Assembly: GCF_010468565.1 (NCBI RefSeq)
Contig: NZ_WUEG01000004.1
Location: forward strand, 186,001-250,000
Length of the DNA stretch: 64,000 bases
Source: Allomuricauda sp. TY007
GTDB lineage: Bacteria; Bacteroidota; Bacteroidia; Flavobacteriales; Flavobacteriaceae
Reading direction: 5' to 3'
Numbering within the stretch: position 1 is the first letter of the stretch; each line of letters begins with the position of its first letter. Of the stretch, positions 44,023-52,829 are shown piece by piece. A program made the translations under genes and the position numbers. A model generated the notes under the pieces. It saw only the letters and a list, made by a program, of their open reading frames with translations, did no database searches and was not told where the DNA came from.

Positions 44023-45783
44023 TTATTTAATTTTTAGACTGAACGGCATCTTGGCCTGGATACCTTCTTGTTTGGTAAATTGATTAAATTCCTTCAAAAT
44101 TTCGTAGGCTTCCGTACCTATTTCCTCTTGAATGATGGATTCTCCCAATTTGGTCTTTACCGACCCAAAATCTTCCATAAACCGCTCAAAATCCGATTTG
44201 TATTTGGGGTATTTACGGACGCCATAATCTTTTAAGCCGGCCATATCGGCGGCGGCGGCAATAGCATCGTCCAAGTTGCCGAGCTCATCCACCAGACCCA
44301 ATGCTTGGGCATCTACCCCGCTCCAAACCCTGCCTTGGGCGATTTCGTTTACGCGTTCCACAGGCATATTTCGGCCTTTGGATACGCGGTCCAAAAAGGT
44401 ATCGTAGGTTTCCTCAATACTTTCTTGCATAACATTGCGGAAGGAATCGGTCATGGGTTCAAAAAAGGAATAATCTACAGAGTTTTTATTGGTGCCCACT
44501 TGCTCCGCATTTATCCCCATATTTTTTGCTAGCCCGTGAACGTTGGGAATGGTACCAAAAACACCTATAGATCCTGTAATCGTAGTAGGTTCGGCAAAAA
44601 TCTTATCGCCTCCCACGCCGATATAATACCCACCGGAAGCCGCTACATTTCCAAAGGAAACCACCAAAGGCTTTTCTTTTTTGGCCAACTGCATTTCCCT
44701 CCAAATAATATCTGAGACCAAGGCACTGCCTCCAGGCGAATTTACACGCAGTACAATGGCCTTTACACGCTCATTCTCCACTGCTTTATGCAAAGCATCC
44801 ACAATAAGGTCTTGTCCTATGTAATCTTTTCCACCTTCTCCACCCAGAATCTCTCCTTGGGCATAGATAACGGCTATCTTGTCCGCCCCTGTTCTTATGC
44901 TCTTTTTGTTGGCTTTCTGCACATAATCCTTAAACCCCACATAGTTTAGTTCGTCATCTTCCGATACCTTCATTTTTTCCTTGAGCAGCCCCTCGTACTC
45001 ATCGTAATGCAAGGCTCCATCCAAGAGTCCCGAAGTTACCGCATACTCTGGTGTTCTTCCTCCAAGGGTATCGGCAATGATGTTCAAGTTTTGGGGCGTA
45101 ATGTTTCGAGATTCCGAAATATCGTCCACGATAACACTCCAAATAGAAGTAATCAATTCTTTGATTTGGGTACGGTTTTCTTCGCTCATGGTATCGGAAA
45201 GAAAGGGTTCCACAGCACTTTTGTACTTTCCGTGGCGGATGACTTCCATCTTTATCCCGGACTTTTCCTGAAGCTCTTTATAAAAAAGTACTTCGGTGGC
45301 CAGTCCCTTAAAATCCAAAACACCAACAGGGTTAATGTATACCTCATCGGCTGCACTGGCCAAGTAATAATCCCGCTGTGCATACACATCGGAATGGGCC
45401 ATTACAAATTTTCCGCTCGACTTAAAATCCAACAGTGCTTTTCTTATTTCGCGGGTTTGGGCCACACCTGCCAGTAAATAACCGGTAGTAATGCTAATAC
45501 CTTCGATATTGTCATCGTTTTTGGCGACTTTAATGGCGTGCAGTATTTCATCCAAACCGAGTTCTTCACCACCAAAGGCAGCAAAGGGGTCGGTCTCATC
45601 CTTTCCTGTATAATCCAAAATAGGACCCACAAAACTGAGCTCCAGTACAGAGTTCTTTTTCACCACAACACCATCGTCCATACTTCCCATTAGGGCCAAA
45701 AAGATGAAGAACATCCCCATCAATATTCCAAATGCTACCAAGCTCCCCAAAATTGAGGCCAATAGGTTTCTTAAAAACTTCAT
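44023..45783 (-). CDS. sppA: Signal peptide peptidase SppA, 67K type
   Basis: A membrane-bound S49 serine peptidase that degrades leftover signal peptides. The 586-residue protein has an N-terminal anchor (SILGSLVAFGILMGMFFIFLALM) and tandem S49 domains. The catalytic lysine is in RHGKYKSAVEPF in the first repeat and the nucleophile serine is in NVAASGGYYIGVG in the second, giving the Ser/Lys dyad across domains. TITGSIGVFG follows. Length fits the 67K form. It is divergent from the folK-dNK fusion. Confidence 0.95.
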   Translation of the reverse strand: MKFLRNLLASILGSLVAFGILMGMFFIFLALMGSMDDGVVVKKNSVLELSFVGPILDYTGKDETDPFAAFGGEELGLDEILHAIKVAKNDDNIEGISITTGYLLAGVAQTREIRKALLDFKSSGKFVMAHSDVYAQRDYYLASAADEVYINPVGVLDFKGLATEVLFYKELQEKSGIKMEVIRHGKYKSAVEPFLSDTMSEENRTQIKELITSIWSVIVDDISESRNITPQNLNIIADTLGGRTPEYAVTSGLLDGALHYDEYEGLLKEKMKVSEDDELNYVGFKDYVQKANKKSIRTGADKIAVIYAQGEILGGEGGKDYIGQDLIVDALHKAVENERVKAIVLRVNSPGGSALVSDIIWREMQLAKKEKPLVVSFGNVAASGGYYIGVGGDKIFAEPTTITGSIGVFGTIPNVHGLAKNMGINAEQVGTNKNSVDYSFFEPMTDSFRNVMQESIEETYDTFLDRVSKGRNMPVERVNEIAQGRVWSGVDAQALGLVDELGNLDDAIAAAADMAGLKDYGVRKYPKYKSDFERFMEDFGSVKTKLGESIIQEEIGTEAYEILKEFNQFTKQEGIQAKMPFSLKIK

Positions 45784-45852
45784 TCAATAAAATTTAATAC
45801 GCCTCAAATATAACCATTGTAGTATTGTTTTGTTTACTTTGTTTCTTCGATT

Positions 45853-46998
45853 ATGGGCAGAAAGCAAAAGGTATATCTTTCGTTGGGAAGCAATTTGGGG
45901 AATCGCCGTGCGAACCTCCAAAAAGCCATTTTTCGTATCCAGCAAAAAGCAGGCAAGGTCCTGGATATTTCTTCGGTTTATGAAAATCCGGCAATTGGTT
46001 TCGAGGGCGATCAATTCCTAAATATTGTTATATCGCTATTGACCCCTTTAAACCCTGAGGAATTACTAAATGTTTTGTTGCAGATTGAAAAAGAGTTCGG
46101 CAGAATCCGTTCCGTAGAAGGCGGGTATAGTTCGCGAACTTTGGATATCGATATTATTTATTTTGGATCGGAGGTAATAAATAATGATGATTTGGTGATT
46201 CCACATCCGCAAATGCAGCACAGAAACTTTGTTTTGAAGCCTTTGGGAGATATAGCACCACAATTTTACCATCCTGTGCTGTACAAGGACACCCGTAATC
46301 TTTTACAGGAGTGCAGGGACAAGAGCCGGCTCACCAAAACCAAGCACAAGCTTTTTAAAGATCGGTCGGGGCTTTTTTCCCAATTGCAATTGATTGCCAT
46401 TGAAGGAAACATTGGTGCCGGGAAAACCACGCTTTCCAAAATGATTGCCAACGATTTTAATGCCAAGTTGGTGTTGGAGCGCTTTGCGGACAACCCCTTT
46501 CTTCCCAAATTTTATGAAGACCAAGCACGCTATGCATTTCCTTTGGAAATGTCCTTTTTGGCAGATCGTTACCAACAGTTTATGGAGGATACCTCACAAT
46601 TTGATCTCTTCAAAAATTTTATGGTCAGCGATTACGATATCTTCAAGTCGCTCATATTTGCCAAGGTCACCTTGCAAAAAGAGGAGTACAACCTATACCG
46701 AAAGGTTTTTAATTTTATGTACAAAGAGGTAAGAAAACCGGAGATTTACCTCTATCTCTATCAAAGTACCGAACGGTTGTTGGCCAATATCAAAAAAAGG
46801 GGGCGTGATTATGAACAGAACATTGACCCGGCATATTTAGAGAAAATCAATAAGGGGTATCTGGATTTTATTAAAAGTCATCCGAGTCAAAACACCATTA
46901 TCGTGGATATGGGAGAACTGGATTTTGTTAGCAATCCGGCCGATTACGAATTCATATTAGAAAAGCTGGAAGACAATATACTTTCATCAAACATTTAA
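45853..46998 (+). CDS. folK: Bifunctional HPPK (FolK) / deoxynucleoside kinase fusion
   Basis: A 381-residue two-domain protein. Residues 1-155 are 6-hydroxymethyl-7,8-dihydropterin pyrophosphokinase: LGSNLGNR at 11-18, RTLDIDII at 95-102 with the two metal-binding aspartates, and PHPQMQHRNFVLKPL at 117-131. Residues 178-381 are a deoxynucleoside kinase with P-loop GNIGAGKTT at 185-193 and KKRGRDYE. The linker 156-177 is short and basic. It joins folate synthesis to deoxynucleoside salvage in one chain and is a paralog, in its second half, of the 275-892 kinase. Both domains keep their catalytic residues. Such fusions are known in Bacteroidota. Confidence 0.95.
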   Translation: MGRKQKVYLSLGSNLGNRRANLQKAIFRIQQKAGKVLDISSVYENPAIGFEGDQFLNIVISLLTPLNPEELLNVLLQIEKEFGRIRSVEGGYSSRTLDIDIIYFGSEVINNDDLVIPHPQMQHRNFVLKPLGDIAPQFYHPVLYKDTRNLLQECRDKSRLTKTKHKLFKDRSGLFSQLQLIAIEGNIGAGKTTLSKMIANDFNAKLVLERFADNPFLPKFYEDQARYAFPLEMSFLADRYQQFMEDTSQFDLFKNFMVSDYDIFKSLIFAKVTLQKEEYNLYRKVFNFMYKEVRKPEIYLYLYQSTERLLANIKKRGRDYEQNIDPAYLEKINKGYLDFIKSHPSQNTIIVDMGELDFVSNPADYEFILEKLEDNILSSNI

Positions 46999-47091
46999 GA
47001 GAATTTTTGGAAAATGTTTGGATATAACGAATGGTTTTATTTTATTAGCAGCCTCAATACGAGAAACTAACTAACTCAGACTTTATATATG

Positions 47092-47116
47092 GCCCTGTTT
47101 TGCAGGGCTTTTTTTA
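47092..47116. terminator. Terminator between folK-dNK and the RNA methyltransferase
   Basis: Stem GCCCTG / CAGGGC with a TTTTG loop, followed by TTTTTTT. It lies between two convergent genes and is strongest for the plus strand. Confidence 0.8.
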
Positions 47117-47118
47117 TT

Positions 47119-47652
47119 TTAGGGATTTTGCTTGGACCAGATATCCCAGACCACAACACCAGTACTAACCGAGATATTCAAAGAATGCTTGGTCCCAAAC
47201 TGCGGAATCTCCAAAACTGTATCGCTGGCAGATACTACTTCCTGGGAGACCCCTTTGACCTCGTTTCCGAAGATCAAGGCGATAGTTTTTTCTGAATCAA
47301 CTTGGAAATCATTCAACATAATTGCATTTTCTGCCTGTTCAACAGATACTATTTGAACCCCCTTTTGCTTTAATTCCTCTACCAATTCCAAAGTATCTTT
47401 TCGATATTCCCAATCAACACTTTCGGTAGCGCCCAATGCTGTTTTTCGGATGTCTTTATGGGGTGGAGTCGCTGTAATTCCGCAGAGATAAATCTTCTGA
47501 ACCAAAAAAGCATCAGCAGTACGGAAGACAGAACCAATATTGTTCAAGCTACGGACATTATCCAAAATGATGATGATAGGAGATTTTTTCGCCTCCTTAA
47601 AACCAGTCACATCCAATCGGTCCAGCTCACTATTTTCCAGTTTTCGACTCAT
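47119..47652 (-). CDS. SpoU/TrmH-type RNA methyltransferase
   Basis: A 177-residue SPOUT-class SAM-dependent RNA ribose methyltransferase. The three SpoU motifs are present: NVRSLNNIGSVFRTADAF (motif 1), IALIFGNEVKGVSQEVV (motif 2) and EIPQFGTKHSLNISVSTGVVVWDI (motif 3). The N-terminal extension is short, as in TrmH/TrmL-like enzymes. The exact tRNA or rRNA target cannot be told. Confidence 0.92.
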   Translation of the reverse strand: MSRKLENSELDRLDVTGFKEAKKSPIIIILDNVRSLNNIGSVFRTADAFLVQKIYLCGITATPPHKDIRKTALGATESVDWEYRKDTLELVEELKQKGVQIVSVEQAENAIMLNDFQVDSEKTIALIFGNEVKGVSQEVVSASDTVLEIPQFGTKHSLNISVSTGVVVWDIWSKQNP

Positions 47653-47778
47653 TTTTTAAACATTGGGGCAAAAATATCAACAAAAATTTTTGATGGGTTA
47701 TGAAAACAATATATTCGTTTTAACAACATTTAGACGTTAAGGTGTTTATTTGACAAAACTCTTAGCAATGGCTTTTTG

Positions 47779-47835
47779 TCACCTTGAGCGCAGTCGAAAG
47801 GTCAACAAAAACATCTCGACTGCGCTCGATGTGAC
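47779..47835. repeat. REP-like palindrome upstream of mutS
   Basis: GTCACCTTGAGCGCAGTCGA ... TCGACTGCGCTCGATGTGAC: a long inverted repeat bounded by GTCAC and GTGAC. It lies in the 240-base gap between the RNA methyltransferase and mutS, about 60 bases before mutS. Confidence 0.7.
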
Positions 47836-47894
47836 ATTGAGTCTTTTAATAAACCTCTACCCGAACAGGGCAAAAATAACAGAATTAAATCGCT

Positions 47895-50516
47895 TTGGCA
47901 GCCAAGAAAAAGAATAAGAAAGTAACCCCGTTGATGCAACAGTACAATGCCATTAAGGTAAAACACCCTGATGCCTTGTTGTTGTTCCGCGTTGGCGATT
48001 TTTACGAGACCTTTGGAGAAGATGCGGTAAAGGCCGCCAAAATATTGGGCATTATCCTTACGCACCGGAACAATGGCGGCGACAAGACCGAATTAGCAGG
48101 TTTTCCGCACCATTCCCTGAACACCTATTTACCGAAATTGGTGAAAGCCGGACAGCGGGTGGCCATTTGCGACCAATTGGAAGATCCAAAACAAACGAAA
48201 AGCATTGTAAAACGAGGGGTTACCGAACTGGTTACTCCCGGAGTTGCGTTAAATGACGATATCCTTTCTGCCAAGAGCAACAATTTTTTATGTGCGGTGC
48301 ATTTTGGACGCAACAAGTTAGGGGTTTCCTTTTTGGATATTTCCACAGGGGAATACCTCACCTCCGAGGGGTCGGTGGAACAGGTGGACAAACTGCTTCA
48401 AAATTTTTCACCGAACGAAGTCTTGGTATCCAAAAGCCATAAAAAGGATTTTGTGGAGTGCTTCGGTAACCAATTCCACAGTTTCTTTTTAGAGGATTGG
48501 ATTTTTCAGGAGGATTATGCCGAGGAGAGCCTGAACAATCATTTTGGCACTAAAACCCTAAAGGGTTTTGGCATCGACCATCTCAACCATGGCATTATCG
48601 CCTCGGGTGCGGTATTGCACTATCTGTCCGAAACCCAGCATAGCCGATTACAGCACATCAATAAAATACAACGTATTGCGGAGGAGGAATATGTTTGGAT
48701 GGACCGCTTTACCATCAGAAATCTGGAACTCTATCATTCCTCGCACCAGAATGCGGTGACCTTGTTGGATATTATCGACAAAACCATTTCTCCAATGGGC
48801 GGGCGACTATTGAAAAGATGGTTGGCTCTTCCTTTAAAAAATGTGGAAAAAATCAAGCAACGGCATCAAGTTGTGTCCCATTTAAAAAGTGAAGACGAAC
48901 AGCTTGACAAAATTCAGGCTTACATTAAACAAATGGGGGATTTGGAACGCTTGATATCTAAATTGGCCACAGGGAAGATCAATCCCAAGGAGGTGGTTCA
49001 ACTTAAAAATTCACTAGAAGCAGTTGTTCCCATCAAGCAATTGGCCGAAAACAGTACCAACGATTCATTAAAAAATATTGGAGACCGCTTAAACGATTGT
49101 GATGCACTCCGTTCCAAGATAAAAGAAGTGCTCAACGAGGAAGCTCCTGTGAACATTGCCAAAGGCAACACCATTGCAGAAGGCTATTCCGAAGAATTGG
49201 ACGAATTGCGTGGACTTGCTTATTCCAGCAAGGATTATCTGGACAAAATGCTGGAACGTGAAACCAAGGAAACGGGCATTACCTCCTTGAAAATCGCTTC
49301 CAACAATGTGTTTGGCTATTATATTGAGGTTCGAAACACCCATAAGGACAAAGTTCCTGACACTTGGATAAGAAAACAGACCTTGGTCAATGCAGAGCGA
49401 TACATTACAGAGGAACTAAAGGAGTACGAATCCAAAATCCTGGGGGCCGAAGAACGAATTTACCAACTGGAACAGCAGCTTTTTGAACAATTGTTGGTCT
49501 GGATGCAGGAATACATTGCTCCTGTTCAACTGAACGCCAACTTGATTGCCCAACTGGATTGCCTTTGCGGATTTGCCCAACTGGCTAAGGAGAATAATTA
49601 TGTGGAACCTTCAGTGAACGATACCACTGACATTGATATTAAGGAAGGTAGGCACCCCGTTATTGAAAAGCAATTGCCCATTGGGGATGCCTATGTGACC
49701 AACGATGTACTTCTTAATCGTGAAGAACAACAGATTATTATGATTACCGGCCCTAACATGAGTGGTAAATCGGCTTTGTTACGGCAAACCGCCCTTATTG
49801 TTTTATTGGCACAAATGGGAAGTTTTGTCCCTGCCACGGAAGCCAATCTGGGTGTTGTGGACAAAATATTCACAAGGGTTGGGGCCAGCGATAATATTTC
49901 GATGGGTGAATCGACCTTTATGGTGGAAATGAACGAGACCGCCTCCATTTTGAACAATCTATCGGAACGCAGTTTGGTGCTTTTGGACGAGATTGGTCGC
50001 GGAACAAGCACTTATGATGGAATCTCCATTGCTTGGGCCATTTCGGAATATCTGCACGAACACCCTGCCAAGGCAAAGACATTGTTCGCTACACACTATC
50101 ACGAACTCAATGACATGACCAATACCTTTGGCCGTATCAAAAACTATAACGTTTCTGTAAAGGAATTGGAGGACAATGTACTTTTTCTTCGAAAATTGGT
50201 GCCTGGTGGAAGTGAACACAGTTTTGGAATCCATGTGGCAAAAATGGCGGGCATGCCCCAACAGGTGATTCAAAAAGCGAACAAAATCCTTAAAAAACTG
50301 GAAAAATCGCACTCCAGCGAAGAGATGACGGATAAACTGCAAGCATCCCAGAGCGAGATGCAGCTCAGCTTTTTCAATTTGGACGACCCACTGTTGGAAG
50401 AGATTAAAGAAGAAATATTGCACTTGGACATTGATACACTGACACCTGTGGAAGCTTTAATGAAGCTCAACGAGATCAAACGACTATTGGGAAAAAAGAA
50501 AAAGGCTTCTTCCTAA
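47895..50516 (+). CDS. mutS: DNA mismatch repair protein MutS
   Basis: Recognises mismatches and starts repair. The 873-residue protein begins TTG-encoded [21 protein letters not shown], keeps the mismatch-wedge motif [11 protein letters not shown] (Phe and Glu), connector, core and clamp domains, and the ATPase with Walker A GPNMSGKS, the ST-motif region [17 protein letters not shown] and Walker [16 protein letters not shown] small C-terminal coil follows. An alternative ATG start at residue 14 would cut into the N-terminal motif, so the TTG is favoured. Confidence 0.95.
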   Translation: MAAKKKNKKVTPLMQQYNAIKVKHPDALLLFRVGDFYETFGEDAVKAAKILGIILTHRNNGGDKTELAGFPHHSLNTYLPKLVKAGQRVAICDQLEDPKQTKSIVKRGVTELVTPGVALNDDILSAKSNNFLCAVHFGRNKLGVSFLDISTGEYLTSEGSVEQVDKLLQNFSPNEVLVSKSHKKDFVECFGNQFHSFFLEDWIFQEDYAEESLNNHFGTKTLKGFGIDHLNHGIIASGAVLHYLSETQHSRLQHINKIQRIAEEEYVWMDRFTIRNLELYHSSHQNAVTLLDIIDKTISPMGGRLLKRWLALPLKNVEKIKQRHQVVSHLKSEDEQLDKIQAYIKQMGDLERLISKLATGKINPKEVVQLKNSLEAVVPIKQLAENSTNDSLKNIGDRLNDCDALRSKIKEVLNEEAPVNIAKGNTIAEGYSEELDELRGLAYSSKDYLDKMLERETKETGITSLKIASNNVFGYYIEVRNTHKDKVPDTWIRKQTLVNAERYITEELKEYESKILGAEERIYQLEQQLFEQLLVWMQEYIAPVQLNANLIAQLDCLCGFAQLAKENNYVEPSVNDTTDIDIKEGRHPVIEKQLPIGDAYVTNDVLLNREEQQIIMITGPNMSGKSALLRQTALIVLLAQMGSFVPATEANLGVVDKIFTRVGASDNISMGESTFMVEMNETASILNNLSERSLVLLDEIGRGTSTYDGISIAWAISEYLHEHPAKAKTLFATHYHELNDMTNTFGRIKNYNVSVKELEDNVLFLRKLVPGGSEHSFGIHVAKMAGMPQQVIQKANKILKKLEKSHSSEEMTDKLQASQSEMQLSFFNLDDPLLEEIKEEILHLDIDTLTPVEALMKLNEIKRLLGKKKKASS

Positions 50517-50546
50517 AAAAATTCTTTTATTTTAATAGAAATATTA

Positions 50547-50554
50547 TAAATTTG
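50547..50554 (+). promoter_or_regulatory. Promoter -7 element for tRNA-Gly
   Basis: TAAATTTG fits TAnnTTTG and lies 37 bases before the tRNA-Gly gene, just past mutS. No clear -33 box. Confidence 0.5.
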
Positions 50555-50591
50555 CATCCGCGCTTGGGAAAAGTGCAGAGTTCATTAAAAT

Positions 50592-50664
50592 GCGAAAATA
50601 GCTCAGTTGGTAGAGCATCACCTTGCCAAGGTGGAGGTCGCGGGTTCGAATCCCGTTTTTCGCT
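50592..50664 (+). tRNA. tRNA-Gly(GCC)
   Basis: A 73-base cloverleaf: acceptor GCGAAAA/TTTTCGC, D-arm GCTC-AGTTGGTAGA-GC, anticodon loop TTGCCAA on a TCACC/GGTGG stem, and T-arm with TTCGAAT. Discriminator T, no encoded CCA. A REP-like piece (CTCGACTTCGACTCCGCTCAG) begins at its 3' end. Confidence 0.95.
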
Positions 50665-50720
50665 CGACTTCGACTCCGCTCAGTCACCACGGGTGGAGTT
50701 TTTTTTTAGATACAAGTCCT

Positions 50721-50760
50721 GCTCGAGTGGTGGAACCTGCCGGCAGGCAGGTTGGTAGAC
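50721..50760 (+). pseudogene. tRNA-Leu 5' fragment interrupted by a palindrome
   Basis: The first 15 bases of tRNA-Leu (GCTCGAGTGGTGGAA), then a 16-bp insertion CCTGCCGGCAGGCAGG (50736-50751), then TTGGTAGACA, which continues the tRNA sequence exactly. Beyond base 25 the match stops. The intact tRNA-Leu(TAA) lies 330 bases downstream. Confidence 0.8.
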
Positions 50761-50781
50761 AGAGATGCTGAAAACGGTGTT

Positions 50782-51033
50782 ATGTTTTACACATATGCTT
50801 TAAATAGTTTAAAAAGAAACTATATTTACGTCGGAATCACTTCTGACATTGAAAGAAGGATAAGGGAACATAACTCAGGTAAAAATAAAACGACAAGGCC
50901 TTACAGACCATTTGTTTTAATTTTTAGAAAAGAGTTTAAAACGAGGTTAGAAGCCAGGGCAGAAGAGAAAAAATTGAAATCTGGGTATGGAAAAGAATTC
51001 TTGAAGGATTTAATTCAACGCCAGAAAAATTAA
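50782..51033 (+). CDS. GIY-YIG nuclease superfamily protein
   Basis: An 83-residue single-domain GIY-YIG protein: FYTYAL replaces the GIY strand, YIYVGIT is the YIG strand, and the conserved Arg in DIERRIREHN and the His/Glu of the fold follow. The catalytic Glu is probably in EARAEEKKLKSG. The ATG at 50782 is chosen; a longer frame from 50752 would start inside the tRNA fragment. It sits between a broken and an intact tRNA-Leu copy, with AAGTCCTGC preceding both tRNA pieces. Copies of this type are scattered in flavobacterial genomes; the natural function is unknown. Confidence 0.88.
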   Translation: MFYTYALNSLKRNYIYVGITSDIERRIREHNSGKNKTTRPYRPFVLIFRKEFKTRLEARAEEKKLKSGYGKEFLKDLIQRQKN

Positions 51034-51073
51034 AATATTGAAAACTAAGTCCTGCCATGCCTACGGCAGTCAA

Positions 51074-51159
51074 GCTCGAGTGGTGGAATTGGTAGACACG
51101 CCGGACTTAAAATCCTGTGGGCATTATTGCCCGTGCGGGTTCAAGTCCCGCCTCGAGTA
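51074..51159 (+). tRNA. tRNA-Leu(TAA)
   Basis: An 86-base class II tRNA: acceptor GCTCGAG/CTCGAGT, anticodon loop ACTTAAAAT with TAA, long variable arm TGGGCATTATTGCCCG and T-loop TTCAAGT. Discriminator A, no encoded CCA. The 3' end abuts a mobile region with a tyrosine recombinase about 140 bases away, so it is the probable attachment site. Confidence 0.95.
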
Positions 51160-51207
51160 CTTTTAACCCTGTTAATCAATTGATTTTCAGGGTTATTTGT
51201 TTTTATC

Positions 51208-51285
51208 TAGACAACTATTAGACAACAAATTGAAAAAGTGGGGCTAATCAGTCATTAATTTCTTATTTGGAATAGACATTGTCTA
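51208..51285. promoter_or_regulatory. Probable recombinase arm-type sites
   Basis: TAGACAAC at 51208-51215 and 51219-51226, and the palindrome TAGACATTGTCTA at 51273-51285, all between tRNA-Leu and the recombinase gene. Such repeats near attachment sites usually bind the integrase or excisionase. Confidence 0.5.
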
Positions 51286-51301
51286 ATCAGGCCATGGCGG
51301 T

Positions 51302-52528
51302 TCATTTGAGCATATCCGAATAATCTTCAGGCAATTCAGCATCTATCGACCTCAAGTATTTTTCAAGTGCGGCCATAGTCTCATGCCCAGTAATGTTCAT
51401 CAGTTTGCTCTTCACCTCAAAAGGAGATAGAGATTCCCTTAGTTTTCTGTAGAGCTTCGTTATAAAGGTGTGTCTGAATGAATAAATGCCGAAATCCTCG
51501 CCTATACCGAACATATCCTTTACCTTTCTAAAGTCCCTGGAGATGCGCCCCCTCTTTGACTCTGCCGTTATGTCCCATTTTTCCAAAATTCCGTTTTGGC
51601 CTATCAAGTGGATATCATTGTCCAGACCTTCCATGTGCGGCAACCGTTCCATCATCACATCGGGAATCAGTTTGGTTCGCACACGTCCCCCCTTCACTTC
51701 CACTGACAATGTTTTTTCCTTTAAATTAAAACTGCCAACGGTCAATCTCATCACTTCCTTTGGCCTCAAAAAATTATAACTTACAAGTTCAATGACCAGC
51801 AACAATCTAGGGTCGTTTTTTTCAAGGTGTTCAAAGAGCTGTTGAACCTGTTGGTTTGACCAAGTTCTGTTTCTTTTCGGCACGGACTTTATCATCTTTA
51901 TGGACTTTACAAAGTTGCGTTCAACAATCCCCTCATCTTCCATGCACTGCCAAAGGGTGGATATATTGGTTCGGTAATTGTTCCTACTTCTTGCGCTCAC
52001 CGTCTCCAGACATTCATTGAGATAATTGTTAACGGTCTTTTTTGTAACGGATTCAATAAAACGGTCCCGATATCCTTTAGAGTAAAGATATTTTTTAAAC
52101 TTGTTGATGTCGCTTTTGAACCGGGTGAAGCTTTCAGGCTTCATGTGCAGCCGCTTCACCTCCATTGCCGCGTCTATGGCCGATGATACGGTATGGGCCT
52201 CTTCCTGTTCTATATCTTCATTGTAAGGATTGAAACCTTTACTCAAAAGGTAAATGAGTTTTTCCTCAATGAGTCTTAACACTTGCAGTCTTTCCTTGTG
52301 GGTGGCAAAGCGATTGGCTCCCCCATAAATATTCCGTTGTCTCTTCAGTTTTCCTGTTTCTGGGTTCCTAAAGGCCCATCTCACGTACCATCTTTGGGAA
52401 AGGGCCTTTTCCTTTTGGCTTTTGGTCAATTTGGACCATGGACCAGTATACCCCTTGAAAATTCCAGTGGAATAAGGTTTACCAGCCTTTATTTGTTTAA
52501 AAAAGTGTTCACTGTTCTTGCTAGACAT
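51302..52528 (-). CDS. Tyrosine recombinase (integrase)
   Basis: A 408-residue site-specific recombinase. An N-terminal SAM-like DNA-binding domain (about 120-225) precedes the catalytic domain: Arg in FLRPKEVMRL, Lys in VKGGRVRTK, the box II arginine in IYSFRHTF, His in NITGHETMA and the nucleophile Tyr in ALEKYLRS. The box II HxxR histidine is replaced by Ser, a common variation. It ends 142 bases from tRNA-Leu, fitting integration there. It is the last of three minus-strand genes read from the divergent promoter at 53.2 kb. Confidence 0.93.
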   Translation of the reverse strand: MSSKNSEHFFKQIKAGKPYSTGIFKGYTGPWSKLTKSQKEKALSQRWYVRWAFRNPETGKLKRQRNIYGGANRFATHKERLQVLRLIEEKLIYLLSKGFNPYNEDIEQEEAHTVSSAIDAAMEVKRLHMKPESFTRFKSDINKFKKYLYSKGYRDRFIESVTKKTVNNYLNECLETVSARSRNNYRTNISTLWQCMEDEGIVERNFVKSIKMIKSVPKRNRTWSNQQVQQLFEHLEKNDPRLLLVIELVSYNFLRPKEVMRLTVGSFNLKEKTLSVEVKGGRVRTKLIPDVMMERLPHMEGLDNDIHLIGQNGILEKWDITAESKRGRISRDFRKVKDMFGIGEDFGIYSFRHTFITKLYRKLRESLSPFEVKSKLMNITGHETMAALEKYLRSIDAELPEDYSDMLK

Positions 52529-52551
52529 TGAAAATGGGTGATTTGATAAAT

Positions 52552-52812
52552 TTAACCAATCTCTTTCTCAACAATGATTAGGTTCTCCCTTAATCCATTC
52601 AATTCGCTCAAGAGCTTTTCCGTATCACCCAAGTACGCCCATGATCTGAATGACTGTAAAACAGCTTCTTCGGTATTACTATCTATGGGAAAGTGAGTAT
52701 GTGGAGGATAATAAGCCATCGGACTTACATTTTCGGTAACTCTTACCATCTTTATAGTTCTGGATATTTTGACCGGGTTAACTTTTCTTCTTAGTGTTCT
52801 CAAATTTTTCAT
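52552..52812 (-). CDS. Hypothetical protein of the mobile region
   Basis: An 86-residue protein with a basic N-terminus (KNLRTLRRKVNPVKISRTIKMVR), a short Pro/Tyr-rich middle (AYYPPHTHF) and a C-terminal helix pair (WAYLGDTEKLLSELNGLRENLIIVEKEIG). I do not recognise it. It lies between the WYL_2-like gene and the integrase on the same strand and could be a recombination directionality or regulatory factor. Confidence 0.65.
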   Translation of the reverse strand: MKNLRTLRRKVNPVKISRTIKMVRVTENVSPMAYYPPHTHFPIDSNTEEAVLQSFRSWAYLGDTEKLLSELNGLRENLIIVEKEIG

Positions 52813-52829
52813 TTTCTTCAGTTTTGATT

